Source of the DNA: Nemopilema nomurai
Lineage: Eukaryota > Cnidaria > Scyphozoa > Rhizostomeae > Rhizostomatidae
Assembly: GCA_003864495.1 (NCBI GenBank)
Contig: ML133420.1
Span: 2,233,238-2,297,237, forward strand
Length of the DNA: 64,000 nucleotides
Direction: 5' to 3'
In this document: positions 1-14,400 of the stretch, one piece after another
Position numbering within the stretch: position 1 is the first letter of the stretch
Layout of the letters: each line of letters begins with the position of its first letter
Notes under the pieces: model-generated
What the model was told of the DNA's origin: nothing
The model's input: the letters and a program-made list of their open reading frames with translations, nothing else
Databases searched by the model: none
Position numbers and translations under genes: made by a program

Positions 1-361
1 TACGTAATCAAGCCATGCTGTCGACGAAAGCTAGGTGAGAAGTCTCACTACCACATAGAGCAGACTTTGACACTGTGTCAAAAACTCACTAGGCCAAGTT
101 CATTAAAAAACTTCATTAGGCCAATTAATAAAGTGAGGTTAGCATCCGCAAGGTCTTGCACAAAAGCGTCTGTATACTTCGCAGTGGGTATCGGGAGAAA
201 AGCAATTACAGGCCAATAAACCAATCAAAAATGTGAGGAAAATGTAACACGAAAAGTGACCGGTTCCCAATATTTGGTTAAAATGCGTGCAAAAATTCTT
301 GTGAAACAAGCGACATCTTCTACCCTCTCAGAGATCGCTTTCTTCTCCACCTCCAGTCAAA
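1..361. other. Left-edge non-coding sequence
   Basis: AT-rich sequence with no supported gene, RNA or repeat. It lies downstream of the minus-strand PITPNM gene. Confidence 0.5.
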
Positions 362-988
362 AGCCCTGTCCACACTACACAAACAGTTCCAGGTTCGCCC
401 CAGGTTTTAGCTAACCCAGGTTAGATTTTGCAGTGTGGACACAACTAACCTTGGTTCGTCCTGGGTTAGTTTAACCCATCTCCAGAGGTGGGTTCTACCC
501 AGGTTAGTGTTCTAAATTTCTAGGGTGGACACAAAACCTGGGGCGAACCTGGGTTAGTTTTTTAATGCATTCGCATATTTGGATGTTTTTTTATTTTCGC
601 GCCGAAGAATAAAAATACGTTACATGCAAACACCAGGCAAGGTCAATTCTGTTCAATCTTGACTGTTAGATAGATTTAACTTGATTGTCGCGCCATTAGA
701 TGTTTCTTGCGAATAAACTGCATTGCCAGGAAAAACATTTTGGACAAAATACAATAAACTGCGACTTCGTCATCTTGATCGTGTTTGTGGAAAATTTGTT
801 TTGTTGTCGTTGTTTTGTTGTTGTTGTAATTTAACTATGCATGCGTAGCATCAGGTAACCTGGGTATGCCCCGACTTTGTGTCCACATTAGAAAACATAA
901 AATTCAAGTGTGGACAAAACAGGGTTCGCCCTAGATTAAATTTAACCTGGGGCGAACCTGGGTTAGTTTGTGTAGTGTGGACAAGGCT
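362..988. mobile_element. Palindromic MITE-like element with 23-bp terminal inverted repeats
   Basis: The first 23 bases (362-384, starting AGCCCTGTCCACACTACAC) are matched, with one mismatch, by the reverse complement of 966-988. Inside each end, words of the type GGGGCGAACCTGGGTTAG recur in both orientations, so most of the outer part folds on itself. There is no transposase reading frame. The flanks share only AAA, so the target-site duplication and superfamily are not determined. I infer a non-autonomous DNA transposon. Confidence 0.6.
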
Positions 989-2188
989 AAAGTTAGAGCC
1001 TTTACCCACAGGGGATTCGCTTTCAATTACTTCGATATTTCTGGCAACTAAGGCGTCTAGGGTATTATTAACGTTGTCTCGAGGGTATTGGAGTTCACCC
1101 TGCCAATTCTATAGGTGTGAATTGGAAAAGTACAATTATTCATTTGAGACTGCTGGAAAGTTTAAAGTAAATATGGTAAACATTGCGTGAACAATGCTTT
1201 AAAACTAATTACGCCATGTTTTGAAGCTCAAAATTCTTCATTTTCCATCAAGCGGAAAAACTGAAGAAACTCGTGGCAGAATCCAATAAAGAAGTCTTCC
1301 AAGTGGAGTTAAATAAATAATGAAATAATTGCAAAGATTTTCGATCAACGAAATCGTCCAGTTTTACATTTCATTAGCTTTTAAATCTAAGATCAAAATA
1401 AATCTACTGGAATTCCACCTATTGGTTATATACAAAGGTTAAATTAATACTTAGAGTTATTGAGTGAATTTAAAGCAACTAAAAGCCAAGCTAACGAGAG
1501 AAGCTAAAATACAACAGCTTTGTTGATTAAGAACATGCCCCGAAGATATGTAATCAAAGCAGTGTGTTAATAGCAATATTGGGTTGGGGCATTTCAGCGT
1601 CATTCTGTCATTCGAAAAGGACAAGATCTTATCGATAGAGATGTTAGAGGCTTGACAGACTGTATCTGTCAAGTACATATCGCTAGAAATAGAAGGGAAA
1701 ATGGTAGATTGAAGAAAGTCAGGAAACATCTTCGAGTGAGTGATGGATTGAGCATGTTTATGGAGTTGGTGGATGAGGGGTATAGATAAGATATTTCGTT
1801 TTAACGTGGACCGTCAGAGTGGTGGGAGCTGCAGCAAAACATTAAAATCCAATGACTAACGATAAATTTCGATAACGGATATAGAGCAACAGTAGTATCT
1901 ACAGTTTTTCTTTTGCAGGGCCTCTTTGACTGAAGGCGATCACTTGCATTGTAATCTTCGATAGACATCATCAAACCCCAAATGTGTTGTAGAGTGCATC
2001 CTATAAGTAACTATAGACCGTCCGATCTGTGTATGCAAATATTATTTACGCTGTTCCTTTACATGTATGTCTATCTATATATAACTCTATATGCATGTAT
2101 ACTTCTTTCATAGGATGTACAAGTTAATGCTAATGGTAGTTGAGAAGCAAAACGACACCTGCGTAGCACAGAAGGGCCGCTGCGAAGA
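989..2188. other. 3' flank and probable 3' UTR of PITPNM
   Basis: No coding exon was found between the MITE and the PITPNM stop codon. The part next to 2188 is probably 3' UTR of the minus-strand gene, but I could not place a convincing polyadenylation site. Confidence 0.4.
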
Positions 2189-2473
2189 TCATCTTCTTGG
2201 ACTGTGGCGTGACGATGGGCGCATGCGCACAGTGACTTGGGAGTCAGTTTTCAGACTCGCAACAGCCTCGTCATCAGGTTGCGGCAACTTGGCCTTGCTA
2301 AACAGATTGAACCGAGCCCCTGATGTCTTATGCTGCCTAGCGGATTTCCCGTTGCCTTGTGGGATTCCAAAACTGGTCCATGGCAACAGTGAGCAAAGAG
2401 GGCCTACGGCGTGACGCGTCAGTTGATGAGAAGGAAGCTCCTTCAAGTGGGCCGAGTAGCCTTCGGATATCAC
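2189..2473 (-). CDS. PITPNM: PITPNM exon 18 (C-terminus, stop)
   Basis: 94 codons plus stop. It starts VISEGYSAHLKELP, the counterpart of FLSDGYVAHL in the family, then a basic, Ser-rich tail without clear domains. Confidence 0.9.
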   Translation of the reverse strand: MISEGYSAHLKELPSHQLTRHAVGPLCSLLPWTSFGIPQGNGKSARQHKTSGARFNLFSKAKLPQPDDEAVASLKTDSQVTVRMRPSSRHSPRR

Positions 2474-5400
2474 CTGGAATTTCAAAGCAGCAACGTTGCA
2501 TTCCACAGAAAAGGAGCGCAGTAACAACTAAAACAGAACTGGTGGGTTTGCAAGGGCCTTAGCACATGCATGGTACTCAATGCCTTAAAGCAGGGAGTTC
2601 AACTGGAAGTTTAGACACGAGAATTTATGCATCGAGCTTTATTCTAAAGGTGATGAAAAGGTGCTACGGCCTAACCTAAACAAGCATCGAAATTTATCAG
2701 CAAAAACGGTTGATGGTTACAGAGAGATGTTTCTCTTGCTGCAGGAATAACATCTTCATGAGGTATGAACCTTTACGGTGCAATGTAAAGGGAGACTAGA
2801 AGGACTGGAAACCGGCCGACTTTCATGTCATAAGAGCCCGAAATAAAGCATCGGAGCACCACCCACCCAAACATTTACAAGGTATGGCTCAAATAGAGAA
2901 AAAATTCGGTTTTATTTTTATCCATAAAATGATGATCCTAGTCGATCAGGAAATGGAATTCTGCAGAAGAAGATAGCAAAAGAATCTAAGGTTGAAAGAG
3001 TATATTAGCTGTTAATGACCCAAACAGCATTTGCATCGGGTATTAGATGAAGTGACGTCATACCTGAAAACTGGCAGCTCCTTTCTGATGTCGCTGTTTT
3101 CCAACGATGAATATCTGGTCTTTGGTTAGGCCAACTGTTGTGAAAACAGGGATGTCTCTCGAAGACCCATATGCAGCGTGGATAGAAACAATTTCCTGCG
3201 AGGAAGGAGTGTAAACAAGATATGCAACATATGTTACATTTAAAAAAAATTCCTCATGTTAGAACATCCAAAATTTCTTGTATGCTTACCATCTTGTGCT
3301 CAAGGATTTTTTAGAATATTTCTAAAACTCTTCCCTATACAAATGTAGAATAGATTACTGACTGCTATATAGAGCTGAAAAGGTCACTCAATCTGCGCTT
3401 TTTATTTGCAGCTGTCTAAATGCGCCTCCTGAACCCATCTTCTTTATTGAATTGATGAGAATCAATTAAATCAGAATCGATAAGTGCCGCTTGCGACAGA
3501 TTTTCGACTGACCTGAATTGACAATCTAGATTATGGTTGTAACTGTAGTTTGCGCGAATTCAAGGAAGCATGGATTTTATACTTGACAAATATGAGCAAA
3601 ATCAAGGCCAAAATTATTTTTTACTGCCTGGCAATCAGCATCCTTTCTCAAGACATTTAGGGCTTGAACAACAAAGCGCATCTGAAAAGCCATGTTTAGC
3701 AAGCAGCAAAAATTTAATCAACCTTTCCTGCTCAGAAATTTATAGAGCAGGGTATCAAACATGAAAGCCAAAAAGTTTTAAGACCCAAACTTAAAGGTAC
3801 AAAAATAACACCAAAATATGAAGAGAAAATGCCTAAAGAGACACTCATTGCAAACTTAAGTTTTCTACGAGGCTTGAAAAATATTCAAAATTTTGGAAAA
3901 AGTTAAGACTTGATTGTCTCTACCGACCTTGCTTACAATTGTACGAAGAAACTCCTGTTTGTGTTTCTGGTAATTCTTTCTGATACCTTCGCAGAACGAG
4001 ACAATGCCAAAGGGAAAGTTGTGTTGTGCCAGCCAGCGAGTGACCTGGTGCTTTTGGAACAATAATCGGCTTGTGACATAAATTATTAAATAGCCAAGTT
4101 CCTGCCAGTGCCTAGGATTCAAACAAACATCAAACTATCTCACAGAATCAAAAAAGAGGCATGATATGGAATGGAGGCTATTTTAAACACCGTTATAACC
4201 TTAGGTCTGCTTTAAATGACGACAAATGCGGAGCAGTCTGTCTTATGTGTGGACACTGGACCCTAATGCATAGTAATAAATATTCACCTGCTTATGACTA
4301 ATAAAAATTATGCGAACAAGAGGGTTAGAAAATTGAAAATGTATAAGATTCTTAAAAATGGTAGTTCAAGTTCCTCTGAAGATTGAGGAAATAAGATAAA
4401 GGAGATGGTCAAGGCAACAGGATTTCTTGCGAAGAAACATAGAGAGTGCGGAAAAATAAACGACCCGAGCGAGACTCAAACTCACGACCCTTGAATTCGT
4501 ACGCCAAGTGCTCTATCACTGAGCTATCGGGTCATGCTTTCAAGCCAGCACTCGAGGCCAAGCCATTTATCCGCACTGCCCCTCTCTTTTACTGATTGCA
4601 CAGGGGAGCCATTGCAGCTCCATCGCAATGTGCAGAGGACCTGTCGAATGAGAGAGGACTGCCCACACCAAAAGGGCCATCGCAGCCCGAACACTGGATA
4701 GGATCGAGGAAGAGAAAAGGTCAAGATGATTTCTTACGAAGAAATGCTTGCTGAAGCTAACACAGGTGGAACACAGTTTTATCGATGAACGGGAGACCTA
4801 CCTGACCACATCAACTGCCCCACCGCGAATTTTTGGATCAACTGCCCGTAAGGAGTAGGCGGCCAGGAAAGAACCATCAATGCTAAAAACGACCGCCTCT
4901 GAGTTGCGGGGCACCACTGCTAGATTGCAATTGACGACTGAATGATCACCTCTGCGGAGTAATTTAAATACATGCGTCAAAACACTCTTTATCGTTAAAT
5001 ATACACATAAAAAGAGCAAAATCAGGAATGAATGAAATTCTGAACTTTGAGAGAAAGTACGTGATGCAATTAGTGTCACGTGTGAAAAAATGATGTCGAA
5101 CGATTGCAGGTCAATTGCAAAAGAAGACCAAGATGTTTTATGGTGTCGCAAGAGAATTTTCTTTACAACATACTCCAGACCGACTTCATCTACCTACCTT
5201 ACGACCATCTTCACAGCATGAATACCCTGGGGGATTCTCTCCACCTCGGGGAGCTGAAAGTCAATGCGGCCATGACTGTCGGTGAGGGATGTACCAAGCA
5301 GCTTCCAGTTCTCCATTTGGCGGTGCAAAGAGACGTAAACGTCGACCTGAAGTGGAAACAAAACGGAGGGCGTCAAACAAATGCAGTGCTCAAAGAACGA

Positions 5401-8400
5401 AGCACAAAATGACCATGCAATCAAACGTCTTTGGGTAGAAACCATGCAAGTCACCCATCTACTTCTATACTTCGAAGGGATTCCGTGATTTGAAAGGAGT
5501 TGACAAAGGGAAGAATAGGGGAATTTCTGTTCAAAATATTCTAACACCAACCTGCCAAAATATGGAGGTCAATGCAACTTTTCACGCAGACACACAAATT
5601 CAAATGCAATTAAATGTAATATGAATTGATAATTCACAGCCACAGTGAGTTTTAATAGTCAGAAAGCTGAGGTCAAATAAGAAAAACGTGCAAAAATACA
5701 ACATGCTTTAATTGTGTTACAAAAATGTGCGATGCATAAATGTAATGGATGAATGTTGGATCTTTTTTTATTTAGTTATCATTTAGTTAACAATTTTATT
5801 TAGATAGCTTTATTCGCTTGCATACGGGAAGCAAAAAATGTGTTGTAATCAACTGAAACCAAGCCATAATGTAACCCAAAGAAGGGAATTACGAAATAAG
5901 ATGTCTTGGAAAAACGCAGCTGCAAAAATTCAGTCTCGTTCTTTTCGAAGACTTCTGTCTTACTGACATTAATCCACAAATATTATGAATGTTGTCATGG
6001 GAAATTTCGAAAATCGGTTGTGATAACTATGTTGTGTAGTATGTAACTGTGTTTTGAACAAGGACATCAAACGTCACCTTCTCCCCAGTTAGAGCCGCGA
6101 CCTCGATTGGACCATACACAAACTTCCCGCTCACATGAATCGGAACACCTGCTAGGGAAATGACGTCATTGGCCCGATGATTCGAGTGCATGTTCTGCAA
6201 AAGAAACAGCTCCAATGCTTTACAATGGTTATATAAACAGACACTTAGAAACAATGGGGTTTTGCTAAAGAAAACAGGACATGATGGAAGAAAACCGATG
6301 GTTTTGACACTTCATGCGGGTGAAATACTCGTTTCGCTAGTTTATGCGAGTGAAACACTTTTCTCGCTCTATGTGAGTTAAACACTCTTAGACCTCAAAA
6401 GAACATCTTTCATTGCCACTGATTGCAAAAAAGTATAGGCTCGCATATTATGAGGCTGAGGTATGAGAAATCTCTATTCGTCAAAGCTGTTTAACTGATT
6501 TGCGACTCAGTGCATTTTCTGCCTGGATATCACTGGAAGGTTACGAATATTCCTAAATTGTTTCTCTTCTTCAGATTAGGAGCGTGTAATGATTAGCAGC
6601 CTAGAAGTGGAATGCCTCGCTGGATATGCAAAGAGCAACCAGAGAGGGGGTGGGAAAACAACTGTTGTGGAGCCAAGGCATTCCGACCCACATGGTGAAA
6701 TGTTTTCAAAGACGCGTTTACCTTGATCTTCAAGGCGGTGCGCTTCTTGATCCATTTCTCTCGGGGATTGACAGGCTGGAACAACGATGTCTCGAACAGG
6801 ATTGACTCAGACTTGGCAGCTAGGCCTTCGTCTAAAATCTAAAGAAAAACAATACATTAAACGCCACATTAAAGATGTTGGCAACTTGAGCTTCCTTATT
6901 CCTCGATTTACCGGTCCTGTATGCGTTGACGATTTGCACATTAAAGTTATTTTTGCTTACTAACGCAATGCTCTCCATAGTTAAGCTAGCATCTTCATTT
7001 AACCTACACACTACATCAAGTGACACAAACAAAGCCCCATTGCATTGCTAGTATTTAGTCACGTTGAAAGCTATATATCAACTGGCTCTCCTTCTCCATA
7101 GTAAACAGATTCTCAACGCTAGCACCTGTTGTATTTGCTAATTTCTAAGATATTCTACGCTTGCTTTGGTACCGCTAAGTCGAAGCAGGATTGTGGGGTC
7201 GCCTGCATGGGCGGCAAAAAGCAAAAGTCAATCTTTAAGAGTGGGCGGAAGCTGGAAAGATTTGTACCACGCCAAATTAGGATAATCTTATACGTTCATA
7301 ATTGCACCCATGCACCTACGAAATAGCCATTGTTAGCAATAGCTTACTGATAATTATTGGAGCTGACTTCAAGCCTTATGTAAACCAGCTACACTGAGAC
7401 CCACCCACGACCCAATTTATTTATCCCACATATGGCAGGCATTGTGAATTCTTTTTGGCTGTCCACTGCAGCGTATCGAACTTAATTATCGTTAAAGGCC
7501 AGCTGCTTTTAATATTTTTGCTATGAAACTCGACCATATCTAAAACTGTAAGGGATCAGAGAACAAGTCAGGCCCAACTCTAGTGCTGCTGTACAATTGA
7601 CAATAAAGGGCGATTCTCCTTTTGTACACTGAACATGATGCTTTTCGAACAATCATACTCTCATCAAGGTCGTTTTGATAAACAACAGTCGCTAAAGACT
7701 TGCATTAAGAATAGAAGAGAAAAACACATGGTTTGTGGTACTCTATTATTGCTTGAAAATGTTTGCCAATAACTGGCAGAAGCTATCGAAGCTGCATCTA
7801 AAACAAAGCAACGAAACAACCTGAAATTATCAGTTTGAGTAAAAGAGAAAAAAGAGAATCGTTGGGTGAAGATTGCTGTTAAGAATTTGGAAATCTTAGA
7901 CCTGATATTACACGATATGATATTAGACGGATAGTGCTAATGATTAAAAGTCTGGTATTCAAATCAACGTGAAAGAATGGGCATTCCAAATCTTCAGTAG
8001 AATAAAGAAAAGCCAGCCGGATTTTAAAGTCACTGATTCTTGAAATCACTGCAGCACTTTGATGTGAAAAATCAAAAATTGAGAACAAGGAACGAACAAA
8101 CCTGCCAAAGAATAAAAGCAACCATGTCCCTTGATTCCCAGTAACTGGAGTAGCAGAGCTGAGAGAGAGCCGAGAAGGGGAACTGCTGCAGCCCATCGGG
8201 ACAGTAGAGCATGTAATCGATGCGCTTCGTGCCCCACCAGCAACCTACTGAAAAACGTTCATTAGCGAGCTGGGGTGCAGGCCACTGGGAACAGGGAATG
8301 TGTGTGTTTATTGGGCTGTTCCATTCTCTACCTGTACATCGGGATAGGAGTGAAATTCCAGGGGGTCTGGCAGGATATAAAGAACTCCAGGGGTGTCGGA

Positions 8401-11400
8401 AAAAGGTAGGATGTTTTCTGAAGGGGTTGAAGAATATATGATGTTTTCAAGGAGTATAAGAATATATTGGTGTTATCAAACGGGTTAAGAGTTCTATATT
8501 GACTTCCCATAGGGTATTGGATTAACAGAGATCTTACTTCTCTATCCTGTATAGAGAAAATGAATAGCGAACACTAATTTGCAGCATAGCTTCTAAACTG
8601 ATGCTGAAATCTAGACTAAAAACTTTTTCAAACTATTACATCAAGAACAGCAACAAAAATAACGATAGTTAGTTTTTCCAAAATGTCCATTTCTCTTAGC
8701 TTTGCTCTTTATCAAAAAACCTTTAACTGGTTGTTTTGACTTTATACACAATTAGTTACAGCCTTTCGTCAGTTCAATATTTAATATAATTCATTCAACA
8801 ATTGAAAAACCTTGTGTAATGAACTTTTGTTATTGCATTCACATTATGTTCTTCCACTTTCACCCTAGTGACCACAAGGGAACCCTCTACCGTACAGTAG
8901 CCAATGGCCTAGCCAGCCTTCAATAAGACTTCTGTAGCAACACCAGAGAAGCACCCGTATTGCAGCGTGCAATTTTAAACATTTGCAACTACCAAAGATA
9001 CTGGTGAACCGCTATCGCCAATCCAATCAAAGAGAAGAGGGAACTGTACAAGAAAGGCATGGAAGATCAGAAGAACAGACTACCTGATAAGCAGAGAAGT
9101 GAGTTGGATCTTGATAAGCAGATTGGCGGACAGTCAACACGAGTCGATAAGCATGCTGAGACTAAAAAGCAGCTTTTGCACTGGTGGAAAGAACGTAGCA
9201 TATCTATGGAGCCACAGCCAGACTGGTATAATTTCCAAAAGACTATTACCCCTTTGTTCATATCTTAATTCCATCGATCGTGAAATTAGGAAAACAGCCT
9301 TGTTCGCTGATTTGATTAGCAGCTTCGTGAATAGAGCTTCACTCATAAATAAATAAACACAAACGGATCAGACATTCTGGAAACCAGTGTGCAATCTGGA
9401 AACGAAGTAATTTTTTATTGCACGTTGTGCAATTTAAGGATAACCAGCAAAATGTTCACCATGCATTGGGTGGCTACGAAGTATTCTCGACTGGAATGAT
9501 GGTTGATTGATTGATTGACTGATTGATTAGTTGATTCAATGATTCATTGATTTATTTTATATATAATGATTCATAGCTTGGTTTTATCAACAAGAGGTCA
9601 CGCCTATATTCAAAGATTTCTGAACATTGCGAGAGTAGTTAGAAAATGACTCCAACGCCCCTGGACCGTCAGAGGCCGTGCGGGAACGTGTTTCCAAAAC
9701 ACTCAACGCAAACGTGTCTATTCGTTCGCTTACAAATGCTTCGCTTTCCTTTAAAAATCACTCTGACAGCAGTTTTGGTGCTGTTGCACTGTACAGAGTC
9801 TCGCTATATCCATCAGGTATCTAGCTATGAAACAAACATAAGGGATGACGTCACTACACAAGGTCATCTGCTAAAGGGTTGGATGTAGAAGACACGGGTA
9901 CCTGAATTCAGGAATCGGCTTTGAATATCGTAGAAAGTATCCACACTGTTGCAACTTCCAGTAAGAGATGTTTTGCACCCATCTCTATTTTTCATGTCGA
10001 ACATCGTTTCAGTTGGTGTCTCTGGCGATTGTAAATTTTCACCATCTGGCTGACATTTTTTCTCCATAGGTTGAGTCTCGTAAAGAATTTCTGCACTAAA
10101 CGGAAACACTTGGTAGCGCGGGAGATGCGCGGGCTCCACGTTTGAGAACATGGGATCGATGAGTGGCTCCAGTCTAGAAGCACACGGATCAAAGGGAAGA
10201 AAAAGGTTGAAGACCTGATTGCAGACTGGCTTTGTCGGTAATGCTGCAGGAGAGAAATGGATAATCAAATGACAATGTTAAATGGGAACAGTAGTACAAA
10301 GGTCAGAATCACAAAGGTCAGAGGTGACAGGACAAAGGACGAAGGTTATATGCCAGGGACTATGGATGATGTGTTTAATGCATGAAAGGGAGCAAAGAGG
10401 AAAAGCCAGAGCACGATGCTCGGAGTAACAACATACAGCCACCGCGTTGCTACAGAACACTAAGCATCCTATGACAAATAGTAATCTTAATTGCATTTAT
10501 GAAGTATGCAATGCCTTTCTCACCTCCGTTGCTCTCAAGAAATTGCTTCATTAATATCATCCCGATTGGTGAGCCGCAGCAGAAGAAGTTCTTAACATCA
10601 AACTCAAACTGCTTCTGACTACGAAAGAAGGAAACTTGCGACGAAGGCGCAGAGTCGATACTGGAGCTGCGCTGGAAGGAGAACTGCCGCTCTTGGCCAA
10701 GCTCCATGTTTACTTTGTCGCTTGAGTTTTCCGCTGTATTAGGAGGTGACATCAAATCGAGGCAGGCATCCCCTACCTGGTTTCTTTGGCTGCACAGGGC
10801 ACCGTAGACGAGAAGTGCGCCCACGCAGTCAGCTAGTATTGACACCTTCAAAAGAGTTTGGGTAGCGAGCTTGAGTAAAACCTTTAAACGGACACTATTT
10901 GGAAGGAAATGAAAACGTTGACGTGAAAAAAGCCCGCATTTAAATTTCCGCGAAACCAGCAAATTATCGATTCGACATTAGTATTAAGAAGTATTCTCAT
11001 GTCGATAAGAAAATCAAATGAAAATTCGATGATAAACTCACTTTAATATTTGCTTCATCCTCACCAGATGCCTCAAGAAACTTTTTGTAGATGGCATTTG
11101 CTTCGTTGATTACAAAGTCCACGCCTTGGTAAAATTCCAACGAAGACACTAATAGAAGGGGAATGCAAGAGAGCGGGAAAGTTGGCGGTAACCAAGTACG
11201 CTCCGATGCAGGGGCTGAAAGAAAGAAAGAAGTAAATCATATTCAAAGTTGACAAATCAATGAGAGCTTTTAGAGGCCAAGCAAGCAGAGGGAAGTCAAA
11301 GGGAGGCGAACTAATCTGAAAAAGGGACCCGAAGAGATCAGAAGGATGCTGAAGGGATCCGAAGAAATCCGAAGGAAGCTAAAGGGATCCTAAGAAATCC

Positions 11401-14400
11401 GAAGGAAGCTAAAGGGATCCTAAGAAATCCAAAGGTAGCCGGAGGGTTAATAGAGCTAGATGCCACAAATAATCAATAATACCATGAAATATTTCGATAA
11501 GAAGCAAATCTCCAGGAATTTTTTTCCAAAAGAGGTAGCTCCCTGAGAAATGATTAAACAATTTTGAACAAAAATCGTAACATAACAAATGACAATATCG
11601 CCAATCGTAATATGGCAAATCTCATCATCACGAACGTGGCCAAAAGAAATATCACAGTCATTGCTTTCTCTAATAGGGCACATAAATATAGTTCATAAAA
11701 TCGTCCAAAAACACAAATGAGCTTATTTCTAAGCAGTGCCTTTTGCAATGAGGCTACGATTTCTGACATTTCGCCATCCATTTCCCAATCAGCCCCCCAT
11801 TAAATGAATATATAGCCTTGATTAGAGAAGCATTGTATAGTTTGGCTTAAGTACGCCTAAAACGCACCGTCTCAATTTCTTACGATTGTTTACACAGAAA
11901 TCTCTAAACAACTTCATCTTACGATTGTCTCCCTCTCTAAACCGCTTCCTAAATTGTGGAGACACAGGTTAAGCAGAGTCCGTAGGGGATTCGCGGTGAA
12001 TTCATTAAATCAGAAACAAATGTGAAAGCTTTATCCCTATTGATCAGTTCTCAAGTTAGGAAATGTGGTGATTAAGGAAAGCAGCACCCAATAAAGCTTC
12101 TCAAGAAAATGATTCTCAATCGTGTCACACCAAATGTGCCACACGTTTTACAGTTCCTTTACAAAAAGCACTTTCACTGGCCCTTGCTCAGGGGAATTCG
12201 CCTGCTTCCTATAATCTCCACGGTCACTGATAAAGGGAAGAATAGGCAAAGAGCTCCTGACGGAGGAAGCCTGAAGCCATCGGCAAAAATGCAAAGGGAA
12301 TTTGTAAGCAACTTGAACAGAACTGTTCAGATAAGGACCGCTAAACCCTCACTAACTGAATTGGAATGGCTTTTTTAAAAGCCATTTTGAAGTCATAGGA
12401 TTAAGCCTAAACCCTCGGGGTTTTTTTTTAATTCAGATCTTCAATTTAAAACGTCAAAAGACAAAATAAAAACATGTTTCGCTTTCGAGCTATTAGAAGT
12501 AAAAATGTTCGAATTGAAAGTTCTGTACTTTATTGGGCCTTAAAATGGTGGTGGACCAAACATATTTTTGGACAAAACAAAGTGATGGACAAAAAATTGG
12601 AGGACAAAACATAGTGACTTACAAAACATAGTGACAGACAAAACATAGTTACAATGTTTTGTGTTTCAAAAAGGCAGCCTGGGAACCCATAAACCGAGAT
12701 TTACAGCTTTCATTGGAACTGGGTTTCTTGGGGACGCCCTTTGAAAAAGTCCGCTGGGCGGTCACTGATTCTCCTGGGAGTTGAGGATCAGAAACATGGA
12801 AAAAGACATGTGAGGGCCGAAAGGATGTAATCTTGCCAAGGAAAGAATTAGAAAAAGAATATGCTTCATAGGAAAAGGAGAAAAGCAGATTAAAGATGAC
12901 ATTCAATTAAATCTAGGACGGGATAGTTTTAGGTCTCAAGAATCAATGAAAAGAATCGCACAGATCTCACAAAAAGAATTAGCTGGCTGTGAACCCGGTT
13001 CTGGCTATTCAAATAAAGCTCAAACCTTTCTCCTCCGCAAATACAGATATCTTCCTGAGGTGCTCTACAATCTGTGGACACACCGGAGGGCATTCCACCA
13101 TCCGCAACGCAGCATTGTGCTCCGCAGAGGGATACAGCAATGACGCGACGGAGGAGAAAACCGACTTGAAGGTGTTGAAGTCTCTGGCTTTGGGGTACTG
13201 ATCGGATTCTAGGTCGGAGACACCACCACCATGGAAGACGATGAGGAGGACGGACTTTGGGGAGGAGCTGACTGACGCCTCTGTCATCTATTAAGAATGA
13301 AATTGATCGGCTCTGTCAGATTTATGCTAATGGACTTCGTATCAAGCACCGAATAGTGACATTCAAGTTATTTTGCTATGCAACATCATACATGGGTTAT
13401 TTAACTCCTCAAAACCGAATAAGAGCACAGTGCAACGTACGATGGAACATAATGTGCAATAGAACATTAGAATAAAGTTATAGTTATACAAGATATTAGA
13501 TGCATTTCATGCACTATGATAAATGTTGATAATGCATTGAAACTTGAAATTATAGAAAAGTTCATATTTCATTACATTTTTATATAACAAGAATGTTGAA
13601 CAAACTATAATGTAAAGAAATAAGATACAAAATTGAGTAAATGCGAAGAACATAAATAGCATGACGTAAAATATAATGTGTTAAAGCTAAGATATAATAT
13701 GATCAACGAAACAGAACAAACTATTATTTGATATTAAACTACATATATCATATTACATGACATGAAATAGTGTAATATGAGCCGACGAAACATAATGTAA
13801 AAGTATGACCTCATTTTACATTCCTTTAAAAACACGCGGTATCACTGACAGAAAAGAAGTAGAATTGACAAAATATCACAAGATGAAGTGTCAACACACT
13901 TAATAAGCATGGAATGGTGTAATATAAAATGCACAATACAAGAAAACACGACCAGATGCCATGTGATACTAGATATAACAGCTTAGACTAAACTAACATA
14001 CGAAACATAAAAATCAGAGTTCCGTCTTGCGTCGCGGCATAACCTCAAATTAACGAACGCCTTCGGCATGACCGCAAAGAGGAAAAAGCTCCTTGCTTCA
14101 CAAAAATCTAGTAACTGTCTGCCATTTAAATCCTTCAAACAAGTGGCTACATTTGTAAGAAAAGCCTAAACGATTTCAAATTATTGCTTTAAAAAATTAT
14201 CGCGGGTACATAACCTTCATTCAAATCACTTGTAAAAGCATTTCAAGAATTTACATTCGAAAACTAAAAACCAAAAAGCAAGTTACATTTCCTCACAATT
14301 TCCAGCTCTGAGAAATTTGTCCAGAAAATAAATTTACAGCCTACCTCTCTCGGCAATTGGAAATCCTTGAAGTTATCACAAGGAGAATCAACAGATTGCG

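Noticed and set aside
11059..11070. Earlier donor (GTGAGG) for PITPNM exon 8
   Set aside because: It would leave phase 1, which does not join exon 9; the GTGAGT donor 23 bases later fits.
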